Made by a program: the position numbers and the translations under genes. The notes beneath the pieces are model-generated. The model worked only from the letters and a program-made list of their open reading frames with translations, had not been told where the DNA came from and made no database searches. DNA of 64,000 bases, taken from contig JAJEKV010000085.1 in NCBI GenBank assembly GCA_021234155.1, positions 2,180,896 to 2,244,895 on the forward strand, read 5' to 3'. Positions 22,963-35,626 of the stretch are shown here, piece by piece. Numbering within the stretch: position 1 is the stretch's first letter; each line of letters begins with the position of its first letter. The stretch is from Isoetes taiwanensis. Its lineage: Eukaryota; Streptophyta; Lycopodiopsida; Isoetales; Isoetaceae.

Positions 22963-23035
22963 TATCTTGGACTGAGGGAAAAGGAGTATGACATCAGGGC
23001 ATACACGAACTTTTATACTATAACCAGCCTATTTG
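22963..23035 (+). other. Orphan exon b (24 codons)
   Basis: Acceptor ATGTGCAG|TATC and donor TTTG|GTATTG enclose a frame beginning YLGLREKEYDIRAYTNFYTI. It joins exon a in phase 0. No further exons were found on either side, so this is probably a captured or leftover gene fragment. Confidence 0.4.
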
Positions 23036-24238
23036 GTATTGAGCTTTATTCATATCTGATATCTATTTGTAGGTATTCTAAGCTAGCATTGTCAATGATG
23101 CGAACATTTCTCATCTGTTCCTGCTATTCCAAGAGTCTTAGTGTAAGATTCCTAGACTTTGCAATTATGTCTCTAGAAGCTCTGTTTATGTTTTAGCTTG
23201 ATAGCCACATTTGACTAGGGGTTGATGCCATTTTGTAGGCTTATTGGATCTACTAATAGAAAATGGTACAAAAGCATAAAGCAGATATGGTGAAGCATAT
23301 GAGGAAAGGTAATTACCTTGGACTGTTGTTGGGCCAGAGGAGAGGGTGTGGAGGTGGGATCGGGGAGTTGAGAGAAGAGGGGATTAGCCCTTGCATGGAG
23401 CATCAGAGCAAAATCGGCCCAAGATCACCTTTAATTTTGCCAGATCCTCAGCTTGATGTAGAGAAGAGGTTTTTTTCTGAGTTTTGGGCCACCCAACCGA
23501 GTTCGGCCAAGTGGATTATGGGTTTAATGGTCCCATGCTTTTCTTTTTTATTAATTTTAATGGAAATGTTACTTGGTTAACTTACAAAACATTAGCCAAT
23601 TAAAAGCCATTCCCTATTGCACTTTCAAAATAAGTGTTGTATTGTTTTGTCAAATTGTCCAACCCAGTTGGTCCCTTTGGGCCACTCCATCATATGGATG
23701 TCCCTTGGGCTTCCAAATGTGTCCCGCATGTTTAATAAACGTAACACTTGAATTGGGCAGAATTGATAAAGATTTTTAATATTTGTTTATGTTTTTGTCA
23801 GTCTCGTCGTTTGTTCTGAACTATTAGATGATACTCAATGGTGGTAATAGCATGGTCCTTATGAACCAGAACCCTCTATCTAATGGCACAAGAACACAAG
23901 GCAATATATAGGTTCGAATCATGTATTACTAACTAGCATAATTCCAATCAGTAAAGGATTCAGTACAAGAAATGTTTTCTTAGTTGTTGCATCTGTAACA
24001 AGTCACTTCCCAAATGCAGGGACCTCGAGAAAGAGAAATGTTCGCGGCGACTGGCGGCTGCGATAAATTTCTTGTAATAATAAATAGCTTAAGCACTTGG
24101 ATGCATAACAAGAGTATTTCCCTGAAAGTATTTTTCCCTCTGCTTATTGGCCTCTCCATGCCCTAAAAAGTAATGTTCTTTTAAGGTTCTGCGTATTTGT
24201 GTTCTTATTATTGCAAACTGCAATTATTGTCATGTTGC

Positions 24239-24390
24239 AAGGAAGGAAGGAAGGAAGGAAGGAAGGAAGGTATTTTTATCGTCCACGGAGACCAATCGGT
24301 CTATGGGACCCAATACAAAAGCGCAGCAAGCGGATTACTACCCGGATTAAAAAACCCCTGCCCCGAAGGGTTTTCGAGAGAAAAACCGTG
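24239..24390 (-). repeat. LINE 3'-end fragment with GGAA tail
   Basis: Seven to eight GGAA units at 24,239-24,270 are followed by the conserved 3'-end block (atcgtccacggagaccaatc, then ctatgggacc) and the hairpin core at 24,342-24,386. Similarity ends at aaaaaccgtgg, where the L1-type LINE region starts. It is nearly identical to 1225-1370, so these two 3' ends are close relatives. Confidence 0.75.
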
Positions 24391-24399
24391 GGGGGGTTT

Positions 24400-27300
24400 A
24401 GATATAGACACGGGGTTGGCAAAGCCCACATATCCTGGGATGCTAGGGTCAATCTTGCACCCGCCTTGATGAATGTAAGTGGGAACAAGAAGATGAACAA
24501 AAAAGGAGATGGAAACAATTCCAAGGTCATGATTTGCGGTAGGGGTAATCCCAAGGTCAAGGCTAGACAGATAGTTATGCTGAGTGGGGATAGGTGCGAT
24601 ACGGGAGCAGGGAAAGGGAGGGTATGGATCCGTACTTTCTTGGTGTGCATGGGGATTTGATGTGGAACAATAATAATGAAAATAGTCTCGTGGAATTAAG
24701 GGTGTGCTGAAAAGGGCCAGAGTTCTTACAGCTATAAGATCTATGAATGCTGACCTCTTACCCGTGCAGCTAGAGGTACCAAAGGGGGGACAGGAATTTT
24801 ATGGAGAGGGCTAACAAGCAATCTTCAACATGTGGGGACTAACGGGAGGTGGCAGGTAGTACAATTTGAAACAAATGAAATCCATTGGGATTGATTAACG
24901 TATATGCCACCAACAAGCCTGCAGAAAGAGCTATGCTATGGAGAGAAATAAACACGTGGCTAGTCAGCCAACCAGGGGAAAATTGGATTTTAGGAGGTGA
25001 CCTCAACATGACGGATTGATTAGGAACCTCTTAGAGGAAGAGAGGGTAGCATGGGATTCCCTTTTCAATAACAATGGATTTATCCTTCTCCCACTATCGA
25101 ATACCCCATACTCTTGGTCAAAATAAGCAGAAGGGTATGGACAGAGTCTACTGCCTCTTGGATAGGTTCTATTTAGCCAAAAAGTCGGCCCCGTTCATGG
25201 ATAAGTGTTTTGTGGAAGGGGATCTTGCTTTCTCGCAGTCTGACCACGTGCCACAAAAACTAGTATTTGAGGAGCTTCCCACTGCAAGAAGAAGGGGCAA
25301 TGTTCCCCTTAAATTCAATACTGGTCTCTTAGGAAAGGAAGCATTCTGCATTCCCTTTAGGGAATTTATTACGACACAACCAAGGTAAGATGAGCTCCCT
25401 ACTATGAAAGCATGGATTAAAAAAAGTGCACTAATGAAGGATTGGATAAAGAAATGGGGCAGAGAGCGGGCCCAGGAATTACGAAGATCTAAAGTCGATC
25501 TTTATGATCAAATCCGATTTGACCCATTTAACTCTGCATATCAGAATCTTGAGGAAGAATTAAGCACCAAAGTTAAAGCAATAGAGGAAGAAGAAGCACG
25601 TGGGGCAGCCATGAGATCTAGGACTAAGTGGTACGCTGAAGTGGTTCATGAAAGCTCTAAATATTTTTTTAGATTGGCTGGATCCAGGTTGGCTGAGAAC
25701 AGCATTACTTCGGTAATTGATGACCAGCATCAAGTCATAAAAGGTGAAGCCAAAATAAGATCATTTTTCAGAAATAGCTACAAGGGGCTTTTTAAAAAAG
25801 ATCCTCTTCCAAACGATTATCCCTCCCAATGCTCAAAGTGGATATCTTCCATCCGTTAAGATCTTTCGATAAATGCTGACGAGAACAGACTATTGCTTCA
25901 GGAACCAGGTGATGCAAAAATCTATAAGGCGCTAAGTTCTCTAGCCTCTGGAAAATTCCTAGGGCCAGATGGGTTCCCACCAAAGTTCAATGTGGAATTT
26001 TGGGATATCTTGGGTCCCTTCTTTGCCGTTGCAGTTAAAGGAGCCTGGGCTGTTAGATATCTCCATCCAACCTTGGCAGCTGGATTCATTGCACTCATTC
26101 CAAAAGTAAGTAGGCCTCAGGCTATCAATGAATGGAGACCGATAGCATTGACCAATGTTTTGTACAAAGTAATCATGAAAGTAATAGCTGCCCGAATTAA
26201 GCCAATCTTGGATCGTGTAATAGGGTATGAGCAATCAGCATTTCTTCCAAATAGAAACATCTTGGAAATTACTTGGCTGCCAGGAGGGGCTTCATTGGTG
26301 TAGGCACTCAAGCCAGAAGTGTGTCTTGCTTAAACTTGACTTTCGTGAGCCTATGACTCACTCAGATGGTGTGGATTAGAGGCTTTTATGGCACAAATGG
26401 GTTTTGAAATGAACTTCATAAATCTAGTCATGGGGTTGAATAAGATGGCATCTGCATCAGTGCTATTGGATGGCCAGCCCTCTGGTCTCTTTGACCTCGG
26501 TAAAGGAATTAGACAGGGCTGCCCCCTCACCCCATACTTATTTCTGATCATGGCAAACGTTCTAACTTGCATGGTGAAGGATTTGGAGGTAAAAGGTACA
26601 TTAAATGGCTTAACTCTCCCTGGATCAGACAGAAGGTTGATAATAATGCAGTATGCGGATGATACTTTCCTTTTCTTAAGATATGATGATGAGAGCTTCG
26701 AAGCCTTTCAGGATGCATTGGGTTCCTTCTTCTCTATTGCTGGAATAGGAATCAACCCAGCCTTATATGGCCTTTTGATGGGGCTGCTAATGCCAGGGTT
26801 AGAGCATGGAACTATCATGTAGTAGCCACCTCAGAGACTATAAAGCTTCTAGGAATGCCTCTTAATCTAGCAGATAATATAAAAGGGCTATGGTCTCCTA
26901 TCGTAGAAAAGATCCGAAAAAAGGTCAATCTATGGTCCTGTAAAGCTTTCTCAACAATGGGACGAGTGACAGTAGCAAATGCAATCCTCAATGCCACACA
27001 TATCTACCATATCTACTATTCCTCGACAATAGTGGCACAAAAGTACGTATATGACCAGATTTTGGTTATTATCCGTAAGTTCATATGGGGGAAAAAAGCG
27101 AAGGTGGCATGGTCAGAAATGTGTCGAGACAGAAAGGATGGGGGTTTAGGATGTAAAGACTCAATGATTCAGGCAAAAGCGCTAGCGGCTAAGTTTGTTT
27201 GGCGGGCAATTCAGAAGGATAGATCACCGGCAACTGACATAGTGAGATTTTGGCTTCAACAAGGCAAAATAAGAGGCAAAGAGACTGCGTCCCTCTTCTA

Positions 27301-28620
27301 CAAGTTCACAATGGGCTCAGGCACATCCCCTGTAATGAGGAAAATCTGGGAGCTTGGCAAGAAGTGCAAGACCTTTTTCATGTGACTGATGCTCCATGGG
27401 AAGCTCGAGGTCTTAGCATATTTTGGAATGTACAAATTTGGGAAAAGGACCAACTCCCACTAGCACTGGTACACCCTCGTATTTTTGTCAAATGGCATGA
27501 GGCAGGAGTAACTAAGGTGGGGCATTTATGGGAAAGTGGCAGATGAATCTCATGGACTAGACTGAGGGCCCTTGTTCCTACTGTAGGAGTAGGGGACAGA
27601 AGGGTGTTCAAAGAAATAATGAGGAATGTTACTATTCTCTCAGATATTGCAGGGCCTGCGGAAAAATGGATGTGTGGGGATGAAGATGGTTACAAGGTCA
27701 GGAAAATATATGGTCTGCTGATGCTGCCACCTCCACTTAAAGCAGCCGAAATATTGGGTTTAGATCAAGCAGACACCAGAAGACTATTAACTAAGTCCTG
27801 GACTTCTCTGTGTTCAAGGAAGTTACAGCTTTTTTGTTGGAGCAGTCTACAAGACGGCTTGTGTAATATGACATGGTTACTGAACAGAGACATAGTGCAC
27901 CATGATCTTTGCCCATGGGCTGTGGTGCCTCAGAGACACTGGATCACCTCTTGTTCTGTCCTAAAATAAGCGACTTTTGGAGATGGGTCAGTCCAATTAT
28001 TGGGTTGGACATGCATGGCCAGAAATCTTAGTCAGCCTAGGGGAAGATATCATCCATCTAACACTTACCAACATATCTCTTTGGTGTATATGGAAACACA
28101 GATGTGGAGTAGCTCTTGGTGGCTTAGTTACATCAGTAGACAGAATAAAAAATCAGTTCAACCAAGAGGTGGCCCTCATGGCCCTGGCTCATCACCGTAA
28201 GTTTGGATGCAACTACAACAAAGAGCTAGACAGGATCGGAAGTGTGGTAGGGTTCTACTCGTTCTTCAGGTGCCATTGGGACTCACATGATGGATAATTG
28301 ATACCATCCAACTCAACAGAGGCAAATCCGTTTTGAGTTTCAACTATCGTGCAAAGGGGATATCCATACATCCACCTTTCTTGGGAAGTGGCCAAAAGTA
28401 CTAGGTAGTATCGCCCTTGGGAGAAGATGGGAGGTACCCTATAGTAACCTAGGGTTAGAGAAGACTGGAACTGCTGCCACGGAGTACAAGACTGGACTGG
28501 AGGGGTAACCCCATTAGTGACAATTCTTTCTAGCTATCCTAAAGGGGACATTCACTATATAATTTATTTATATTAATATATATCCTTACCCTCCAAAAAA
28601 AAAACAAAAAAAAAAAACAA
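24400..28620 (+). mobile_element. L1-type plant LINE, decayed, poly(A)-ended
   Basis: ORF2 begins at 24,675 with MKIVSWN, the endonuclease start, followed at once by a stop. The endonuclease end shows SQSDHVP (25,230-25,250). Reverse transcriptase follows in 25,893-26,303 (FIALIPKVSRPQAINEWRPI) and 26,388-26,822 (GIRQGCPLTP and MQYADDTFLFL; YADD at 26,652-26,663). The thumb region lies at 26,855-27,385 and a zf-RVT-like end near 27,900-28,000 (ETLDHLLFCP in a shifted frame). The 3' end is an A-rich tract at 28,590-28,620. ORF1 is not recognisable; 24,400-24,670 may be its rest. At least eight frame breaks make it inactive. It belongs to a different LINE clade from the microsatellite-tailed minus-strand copies. 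Confidence 0.85.
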
Positions 28621-29769
28621 TTTAGACTTGCATGAAATCCACTTAGAGTACCTTGAGGATCGGCTTTGCACAAATAGCCATCCCCGGAGCACAAACACAA
28701 CAAGATTTCCCAAAATCTGAAATACAATCGAGTTTTGTTGGAGGACCAAAAAAAAACAAGGTGCTGCGCACGAGGGGTTGCCCTCCGGTGGCCCGAGAGT
28801 GTGTTTTCATGGGTTCTGTTTCGTTCTTATGTGTTGGGTCTTGTTTTGTGTGTTGGCAGGTCACCAGTTGTTGCATTGCTACTGTACATCCTTTGCTTTG
28901 ATTACTCTTCTTACTAACGTCGAATACAGCCTTTGTTGCCAATCTCCAGCTTGTTTGGAGCTATCCTCCAGTATATTGTTGTTACATGTGGGGAGCAACT
29001 CGAAATGCAAGTGGCATATGGCTCTTAACATTCATGGCAAGACTCAAAAAACATTATCATAATAGACTTGATAGGGTTATCAAACTTGTAAATGTGCTTG
29101 TATCCTTGGGAACCTTCCATCAAGTAATGTGGCATTGTTAAGTTTCTGCCCAATAAACCTCTATTGTTATTATTCATCATTGAAATACTGCACTGACCAA
29201 CCCATCAATTCCATCTGAGATGAAATAGAAAAATATCTTTCGACGAATACAATAGAACCATGAATAATAACTATTTAATACCCATATACAAGAATGGACC
29301 AAGGAACCTGTGTGAGAAAAACCTATAAACTTTTTTGTTTTCCACATTAACATTATTGTACGCTATAAAATGGGCTTGAATCCAAGGATCAAGATAGTCA
29401 AGAAGGTTTTTAATAAAACGACGTAACAATCGAATGCGCTTAAGAACACTTAAAATGCACTAGCAAAATATGCAAATACGGCCGGACGAGTTGAAACTTG
29501 CCACATAGCATGATAGCTACGAAGTCAAAATTTGCATTCAAGGTCACATGAGCATTATTCTGGCAATTTTTTTCTAGAAGCTTCAGCAATTTTGTGACGA
29601 TTCTGCTGTTAAAATTTCAGGCATGTAAACTTTCAGACGAATCAGTATTTACTTCTGAAAAACAAGGATTTAGGCCTGAATTCTACATACATGGATACAC
29701 AGGAGGTTCAACATTGATATATATATATACAAGTTTTTGTAATATGAGGGGTATACAAACTCAACTGGT
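28621..29769. other. Intergenic DNA
   Basis: No gene is supported. Around 28,745-28,900 there is an A-run followed by a GC-richer patch with gaggggttgccctccggtgg, weakly like the palindromic motif at 36,905. Confidence 0.4.
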
Positions 29770-30800
29770 ACTTTGACGATTGTATAAAATCAACTGGTAG
29801 TTTGTGATCAAAATGCTTACGAGGATTTTTACACCCTCGACTTGTGTTGCAAGCATAAGTTGGTGCATGTGAGAACACGGGTTATCCTTACGGAAATCTT
29901 GATTGAAAGCTAGTGTATAATAGAACACCAGAAATTCCATTACAAAATGAGGGAGTGTAAAATGATCAAAATGCTTATGAAGATTTTTATCACCCTGGAC
30001 TTGTGTTGTAGGCATAAGATGTGGTTGTACTATGAGCGATTGTACATAATCGACTGGTAATTTGTGATCAAGATATTTCTGAGGATTTTCACCCTTGACT
30101 TGTGTTGCAGGCATAAGAGAGAGCATGCGAGAGCAAGGGTCATGCTTACACTAACCTCATATTTCATATGCATTGAAAGCTTTTGCTCATTAAAAGAACA
30201 CCAAAAATTGCATTCTGAAGCCAAGTCTTCATTATGCTTACACTTATGCTAATGCCATACCAATAATTGTGTGGCGAAATGCTAATCTATATTTCACATG
30301 CATTGAAAGCTTCTGCTTATAAAAGAACATCAAAAATTACATTGTGATGTCAAGGTTTCAATATGCTTTGCTTGATTGACAATGCTTATGAATGATTTTT
30401 ATCACTCTTGACTTGTGTTGCGGGCATAAGTTAGCGCATGTGGTTGTACTATAAGGTACAGTCGACTTGTAATTTGTGATCAAAATGTTTATGATGATTC
30501 TTATCACCCTTATCTTGTGTTGCGGGCATAAGTTAGGGCATCTGAGAGCAAGGGTCATGCTTATGCTAACCTCATACTTCGCATGCATTGAAAGCTTTTG
30601 CTCGTAAAAGAACACCAAAAATTGCGTTCTAAAGCCATATGCTATATTGTATATGCGTCAAAAGCTTGTGCTTATAAAGGAACACTAAAAACAGCATCGT
30701 GAAACAGTGACCCCATATTTCAGATGCATTGAAAGCTAGTGCTTATAAAAGAATATCAAAAATTGCATTGTGATGCCAAGGTTTCAATATGCTTTGTTTA
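29770..30800. repeat. Degenerate tandem repeat array
   Basis: The phrase tttgtgatcaaaatgcttat followed by tttttatcacc and gacttgtgttgcaggcataag occurs about six times (near 29,802, 29,963, 30,061, 30,379 and 30,475). It alternates with a second phrase, cattgaaagcttttgctcat plus aaaagaacaccaaaaattgc. Unit lengths vary from about 95 to 310 bases, so this is a higher-order, decayed array with no coding sense. Confidence 0.7.
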
Positions 30801-31774
30801 TGATTATTATAAAGCAAAGTTCAAGAACTTGTCATTATAAATGTCAAACAGATATTTAAATTGTAGCATCTTTGTCGTGCCAGTGTTAAATATTGCACTG
30901 ACTAAACAAATGTTAAAGTTGCACTACTTATATCGTCAGAAATGCAAGGAAACACGAGATTAAAATGCGTAATGAGCTCACTGCAAAAGCCTTGTAGCAA
31001 GTAGGAAAGATCTCATCTTTCTTTCTAAATGTGTATTTGATTGAATTAGAAAGTCATGAATCATAGGTTGCTATTATCTAATTATCTAGCTAGAGAGCTA
31101 TCATATACTTATCGACTTGGCTATGTGTGTACTAATCAATGTGTGTACTGATCAAACTACAAAATAACTCAAGCAACTTGACAACATTAAATGTTTTAGA
31201 GAGGCGTGGTATTGTGCCTTGATGGAGTTGAAGACTTTATTTAAGCTAATTCAAATTCGACGTATTGGGTAAGGCCAAATCAAAATATCAAGCTAGATTT
31301 GAAATAAACTCAAAGAGTCTAATTAAAACTAGAACATCAAACTTGCATTGCAAGTCAAACCCACCTTAGCTCAACTCAAAAACTCAAGCCAGAGTGCTAG
31401 GCTCATGACTAGCTCTCTATGGGTGTTATGAAGATCGCAAGTGGGCATCGCTTGGGGGCCAAAATAATGATACATAAGTCTTTTAAACTAGGAACATACT
31501 AACATCTACAATCTTAACTTCAATCAGGGAGCTAGTAGACTAGAGTTAAACTCGCAATTTTCGAAGTGCATCAAATAGAAAATGTTCATAGCATTTCATA
31601 CGACATTATAACTATGATCATAAAGGCCACACACAATTGTACTGCTAAAGATACTCTTATTCATCATACTACTCAATTGAGTATCAATCTTAGCCATCTA
31701 AAAAATGCCTTTACATCTGTAAGATCAATTTGAAGTCTATTATTTGGGGTGTATTATCATTTGGGGTGTCTATT
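30801..31774. other. AT-rich intergenic DNA
   Basis: Nothing beyond AT-rich sequence could be recognised here. Confidence 0.5.
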
Positions 31775-32215
31775 ATTTTTTTTGACCATCCAATGCTGGC
31801 ATATTTCACAGCATATGCCATGGGGCGGAATTCCAGCCCTTAAGTGCAAGTCAATATGGGGTCAAATCCCCTATATTTGACTTACCCCTAAGATTCAACC
31901 AAACTATTGAATAGCTGCAATCTCTGAAATTTGGAAGTTAAAGACCGTGAATGGAATAATATGTATAATATGCCTCAATCCGGGGGCACACGAAACATCA
32001 CACATTGCACGACTCAAACACACAACAGAAAAGATTCCAATATGACAATCCCGGTTCAATCCGATGCTCATGGCTTAAACTTATGTGAAGCTTCGAATCC
32101 AGTTTAATTTACGATCCTGACTCAGCCCGACTTGCAACAGACCCGACGGGCTTGGGGAATCGAACCCCAACAAGAATCCTATGCCCTTGGCTTACCCGAT
32201 GAACCGACCTTTGAC
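31775..32215. repeat. Dispersed repeat with SINE-like modules (copy 1)
   Basis: 31,775-31,915 (catatgccatggggcggaat to cccctatatttgac) recurs at 57,772-57,905. It contains ggggtcaaatcccc, a B-box-like arm. Two minus-strand tRNA-like modules follow: one near 32,040-32,110 and one at 32,150-32,215, where GGGGTTCGATTCCCC is a good B box preceded by an A-box-like taagccaagggcatagg. The second copy at 57.9 kb has the same module order. Confidence 0.5.
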
Positions 32216-34384
32216 AATCTTCAACAAGTTTTTCTTTTGTGGCTATGTCAAGGATCTCGTGCACAAATAGCCCAAGCCCCGCAAATCACGGACTATCTAA
32301 AACCCTCGAAGGCAAAAACACAAAGGTTATGCACACACGCTTAAGGCAAAAACACAGATTATGCACAAACCCTCAAGGCGGATGCGAGCATTTCCTTAAA
32401 TACAGATCGCGGCAAACCCTCAAGGCGGATGGGCCCTTTTCATGAGCCCTGTCTAACCTACGTCGGGGAGATCACATATATAATAAGAGCAAAGTGAAGT
32501 TGGGGGAGTGTTATTAATGTTTGTGTAGTTTTCTTAGCGTATACACAATATTAGCTTGATCATGCTCTTATATTCTCATGAAGCATATATATAATATTAG
32601 CTTCATCATGCTCGTATATTTTGCAGTTCCAAAGACAAGTAGAATCATTGATAGGAAACAAATTTTCTGCAGTTTTTCTTGATCTTATAAAACAAAGTTG
32701 ATTGGCAAACCTCAATCATGTAGAAATAGCGAGTAAAGAATGTAGTCATGCCTCTGTAATTAAGCAAGTAGGTACACATATGTGTTGAGTGTCTGACACT
32801 AGCATTGAATGCAAAACTGTGCCATAGCACAGGTTTAGCATCCCCAGGACTTTGAGCATCTGAGATGTTATGCGACTCCATCAGAATCCAAGTTCAATTT
32901 TCAATTGACTGCCCCTTAAAATAAATACTCTACAGTTTCTGGCTGCTTCTGGTGTTAAACCACAGTACCAGCTTCCAGTTCTAATAATACTTGCTGCAAA
33001 TTATCAAACAAATAATGTTATCATAAAGTACAGCTTAAATACAATGAGAATATGCACGAGCAATACAAACCAAACTAAATCACACTAGATGAAATCACTG
33101 AATTGAAACATGCTCTGCAATTTGAACAAAGTAAAACATCCATGGTTTTTCCCATGTATCATAGCTCTGGCACAAAAGGAGAACTGGTTTTAAAGCTCAG
33201 AATGAATCAAACACAGGCTAGAGAAGCAAGATTTCTGCAGTGTCCACAAAAGATATCTAGCAGGTTAAAATCTACTGATTTATAATGTGCTTACACTTTT
33301 GCATAAAAACTCACATAATATTTTTCAGATCCGCACCACTATTTTCTTTTGTTTCTGCGTTCATAAATGTGACAGAATATGGCAAAACGTTTTAGACCTT
33401 AAGTATTTGAAGTCTCCCTTCTTCAACTGGTAGCAATTGCTTTCATTTAGATAGCAGAACCTCTTTACGTCTCCCAGTTTGTTTCTATCTTTCAGCATCG
33501 GGAGACAAAAAAATCCATCAAATGTCATCCCTTTGCTGACAACTTACTAAAAGTGTTAATGGCGAAAGCAACCTGAAGATGCACAAAGCTGATAAAAGAA
33601 ATGATAATTCCATTCTGGATTTGATATCTATACAATGCAAGATCGCTCTAATAGAAAAGTTCTCACAGCAGCACCTGACATCCGACCACTCTTATCAAAC
33701 TGAACTTCAACAAACTTCCCAAAGCAGCTGCACATAAAATATAAATCCTGAGCTTATCAGGAGAAGAGGATTTGATGAAATGCTATATCTAAGATCGCCA
33801 CAAGGAATCTGATATCAGATTCTATGAAAGGAATACAATCCGACCGACAACACTATTTACCTGGAATTATCACTACGACTTGTTTTGGCATTTTTTCAAA
33901 GGCCTCAAGAAGGGGGCTCTATAGTTCTGCTCTACACCACAGCCACCACCAAAATGAACAGGCTTTTATTCTCATCTGACATTGCCCTAAGGCCCACCAT
34001 GCAAATTTTGTTTTAGCCTTTCACAATTCAATCAAATAGAAAGGTCGTCCATTCTACATATAAAGTGATCCCATAAAGGCAATATTAACGTAAAACTAAG
34101 GACGAAATGGACTGTCAAGCTCTGCAAATGCAAGTGCAGAAGACATTCAAATCAAATACCTTGATTCGCAAAAAGACGCTGGATCTTCCTATCAGCTCCT
34201 TACTGCACGATTAGGCACTCTCAGATTAACCTTATAGGTCATAGTATAATTTACACAGACAAAAACTGCACTAAATTTGCTCAACTTGGCTAACATCAAT
34301 GCAACCGTTGGACTAAATACCATATTATATTTTCCTTTACGGACATGGTGCTCTGTTTTATTGGCGCTTCCATTGTTTATTGGT
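32216..34384. other. Intergenic DNA
   Basis: No supported gene. The right end is downstream of the minus-strand peptidase pseudogene. A run of aaaccctcaaggcggatg occurs twice near 32,365 and 32,412. Confidence 0.4.
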
Positions 34385-35107
34385 GGCCATGACACTCAAC
34401 TATCGTTTCTGGCAGAGTGAAGAACGACTAACGAACCAATAACTCATACTCCTTGTCCTGGCCATGACCGGGACGTTGCGTTGACACGCACGACTAACGA
34501 ACCAATAACTCATACTCCTTGTCCGCAGCTATCAGCGCATTGATCAATCAAGCAGTGTGTCTAAAATGCACATTCTCATCAGTCATGTGCCATGAACTAA
34601 TAACAACTTGCCTTCAATCTTGTGAACATGATGCATGATAGAACCGAACTCAAATCCTGCTTGGTTACTAGATGGTGTCCCCATGTATTTTTCAGTATAG
34701 TATGTGTCGTATCCATCCCATGCTATTACCGGAGCTCCTGCAACTGCACATTCGAAAATTTTGGGACAGCGAGCCAAGGCCATCGCGGCTAAATAGCCTC
34801 CATAGCTCCAGCCATAAATCCCATCCTGTCTGCTTTTAATAGTCCTTTGCACTCCAACTTCTTGATCTTCAATGTCAATGTGGCCCATGTTATATTTAAT
34901 CGCACTCTCAAACTTTATGCCTCATCTCGAACTTCCTCTGTTGTCCAGCTGCATATGCAATGATATCACATGAGCATGGTAAATATATTTGATGTAAAAT
35001 GAAAAGAAAGTGAGTACCTCTCCCATTACCAGCAAGCAATGCCCATACTTGGTGACTGTAGCAGCCCTGTCAGCGGAGACTCTCTTTGTGAACCCTAGGG
35101 TGAAAAC
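34385..35107 (-). pseudogene. Dipeptidyl peptidase IV-like (S9 family) pseudogene
   Basis: On the minus strand an exon from 34,948 reads LDNRGSSR, stop, then GIKFESAIKYNMGHIDIED. It goes on to YGWSYGGYLAAMALARCP (nucleophile Ser in GWSYGG at 34,813-34,796) and AGAPVIAWDGYDTYYTEKYM. After HHVHKIEGKLLLVHG the frame is lost; DENVHFRHTA appears in another frame and meets a second stop. An upstream exon at 35,107-35,018 (TKRVSADRAATVTKYGHCLL) aligns with the segment before the nucleophile elbow. S9 enzymes need Ser, Asp and His; here Asp is out of frame and the His region is not found. A 35-base block is duplicated 66 bases apart (34,424 and 34,490) inside the lost C-terminus. Two Arg codons have become TGA. 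Confidence 0.75.
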
Positions 35108-35194
35108 CTGGCAGGATAAAAGGATCTCTGTTTAATCAATCAGATGCACTTGATAATCTGATGTTCAGCCACTGAAATGATCAACCAGCAATAC

Positions 35195-35626
35195 CTCTCC
35201 TTTGTTGGCGAATTCTATAAAATACTCGTATCCATGTGCTTTGATTGGTAAGGAGGAAAGTAGCAGGCTGCTATGTACAGGTGAAGCGTGCCAAGTCATT
35301 TTTTTTAAGACTTAAATAAAACAGTCATTCCACCTGAACCTCTTCAATCCCTCCACCTGAACAGATTCCCATTGTACTTGCGTACATCCAGAAGGTCTTC
35401 CAGCTGAGTTTCAAATGTTTCCATGAAGAAAATTATGTCTTTATCCTTGATGGCATCCATTACACTTCCTGGTTGCCTCAATAAACTGCCATACAGCTGC
35501 CAACTCTAATGAGCCAGCAGTGGTCTCATAGACCCCGAGTCCCTGTCTATGATCCATGTTCTGGATAATGACCCTGCCATCTCTATGAATTGCCCATTTA
35601 TTTGGTTTCTCCCAAGCTTCTGCAAC
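35195..35626 (-). other. Exon-like pieces upstream of the peptidase pseudogene
   Basis: An open stretch from 35,626 after a CAG acceptor gives VAEAWEKPNKWAIHRDGRV and more before a stop near 35,445. A second piece ends at 35,195 in EFANKGE before a GTATTG donor. Position and strand suggest that they belong to the same decayed gene (its N-terminal propeller), but I cannot match the sequence. Confidence 0.35.

Larger units (their letters stand above)
21053..24075. other. Possible inverted-repeat unit of ~3.0 kb
   Basis: ACAAGAAATTTATCGC at 21,053-21,068 is matched in reverse complement at 24,060-24,075. A direct copy of aataataaatagcttaagc with acttggatgc also lies at 21,201 and again just outside the right end at 24,076. 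No target-site duplication is visible next to the inverted repeats. It could be a non-autonomous DNA transposon carrying host exons (22,776-23,035), or a chance product of local duplication. Confidence 0.3.

Noticed and set aside
28653-29062. Overlapping plus-strand frames near 28.8 kb
   Set aside because: Overlapping frames of similar length without motifs, downstream of a LINE A-tail.
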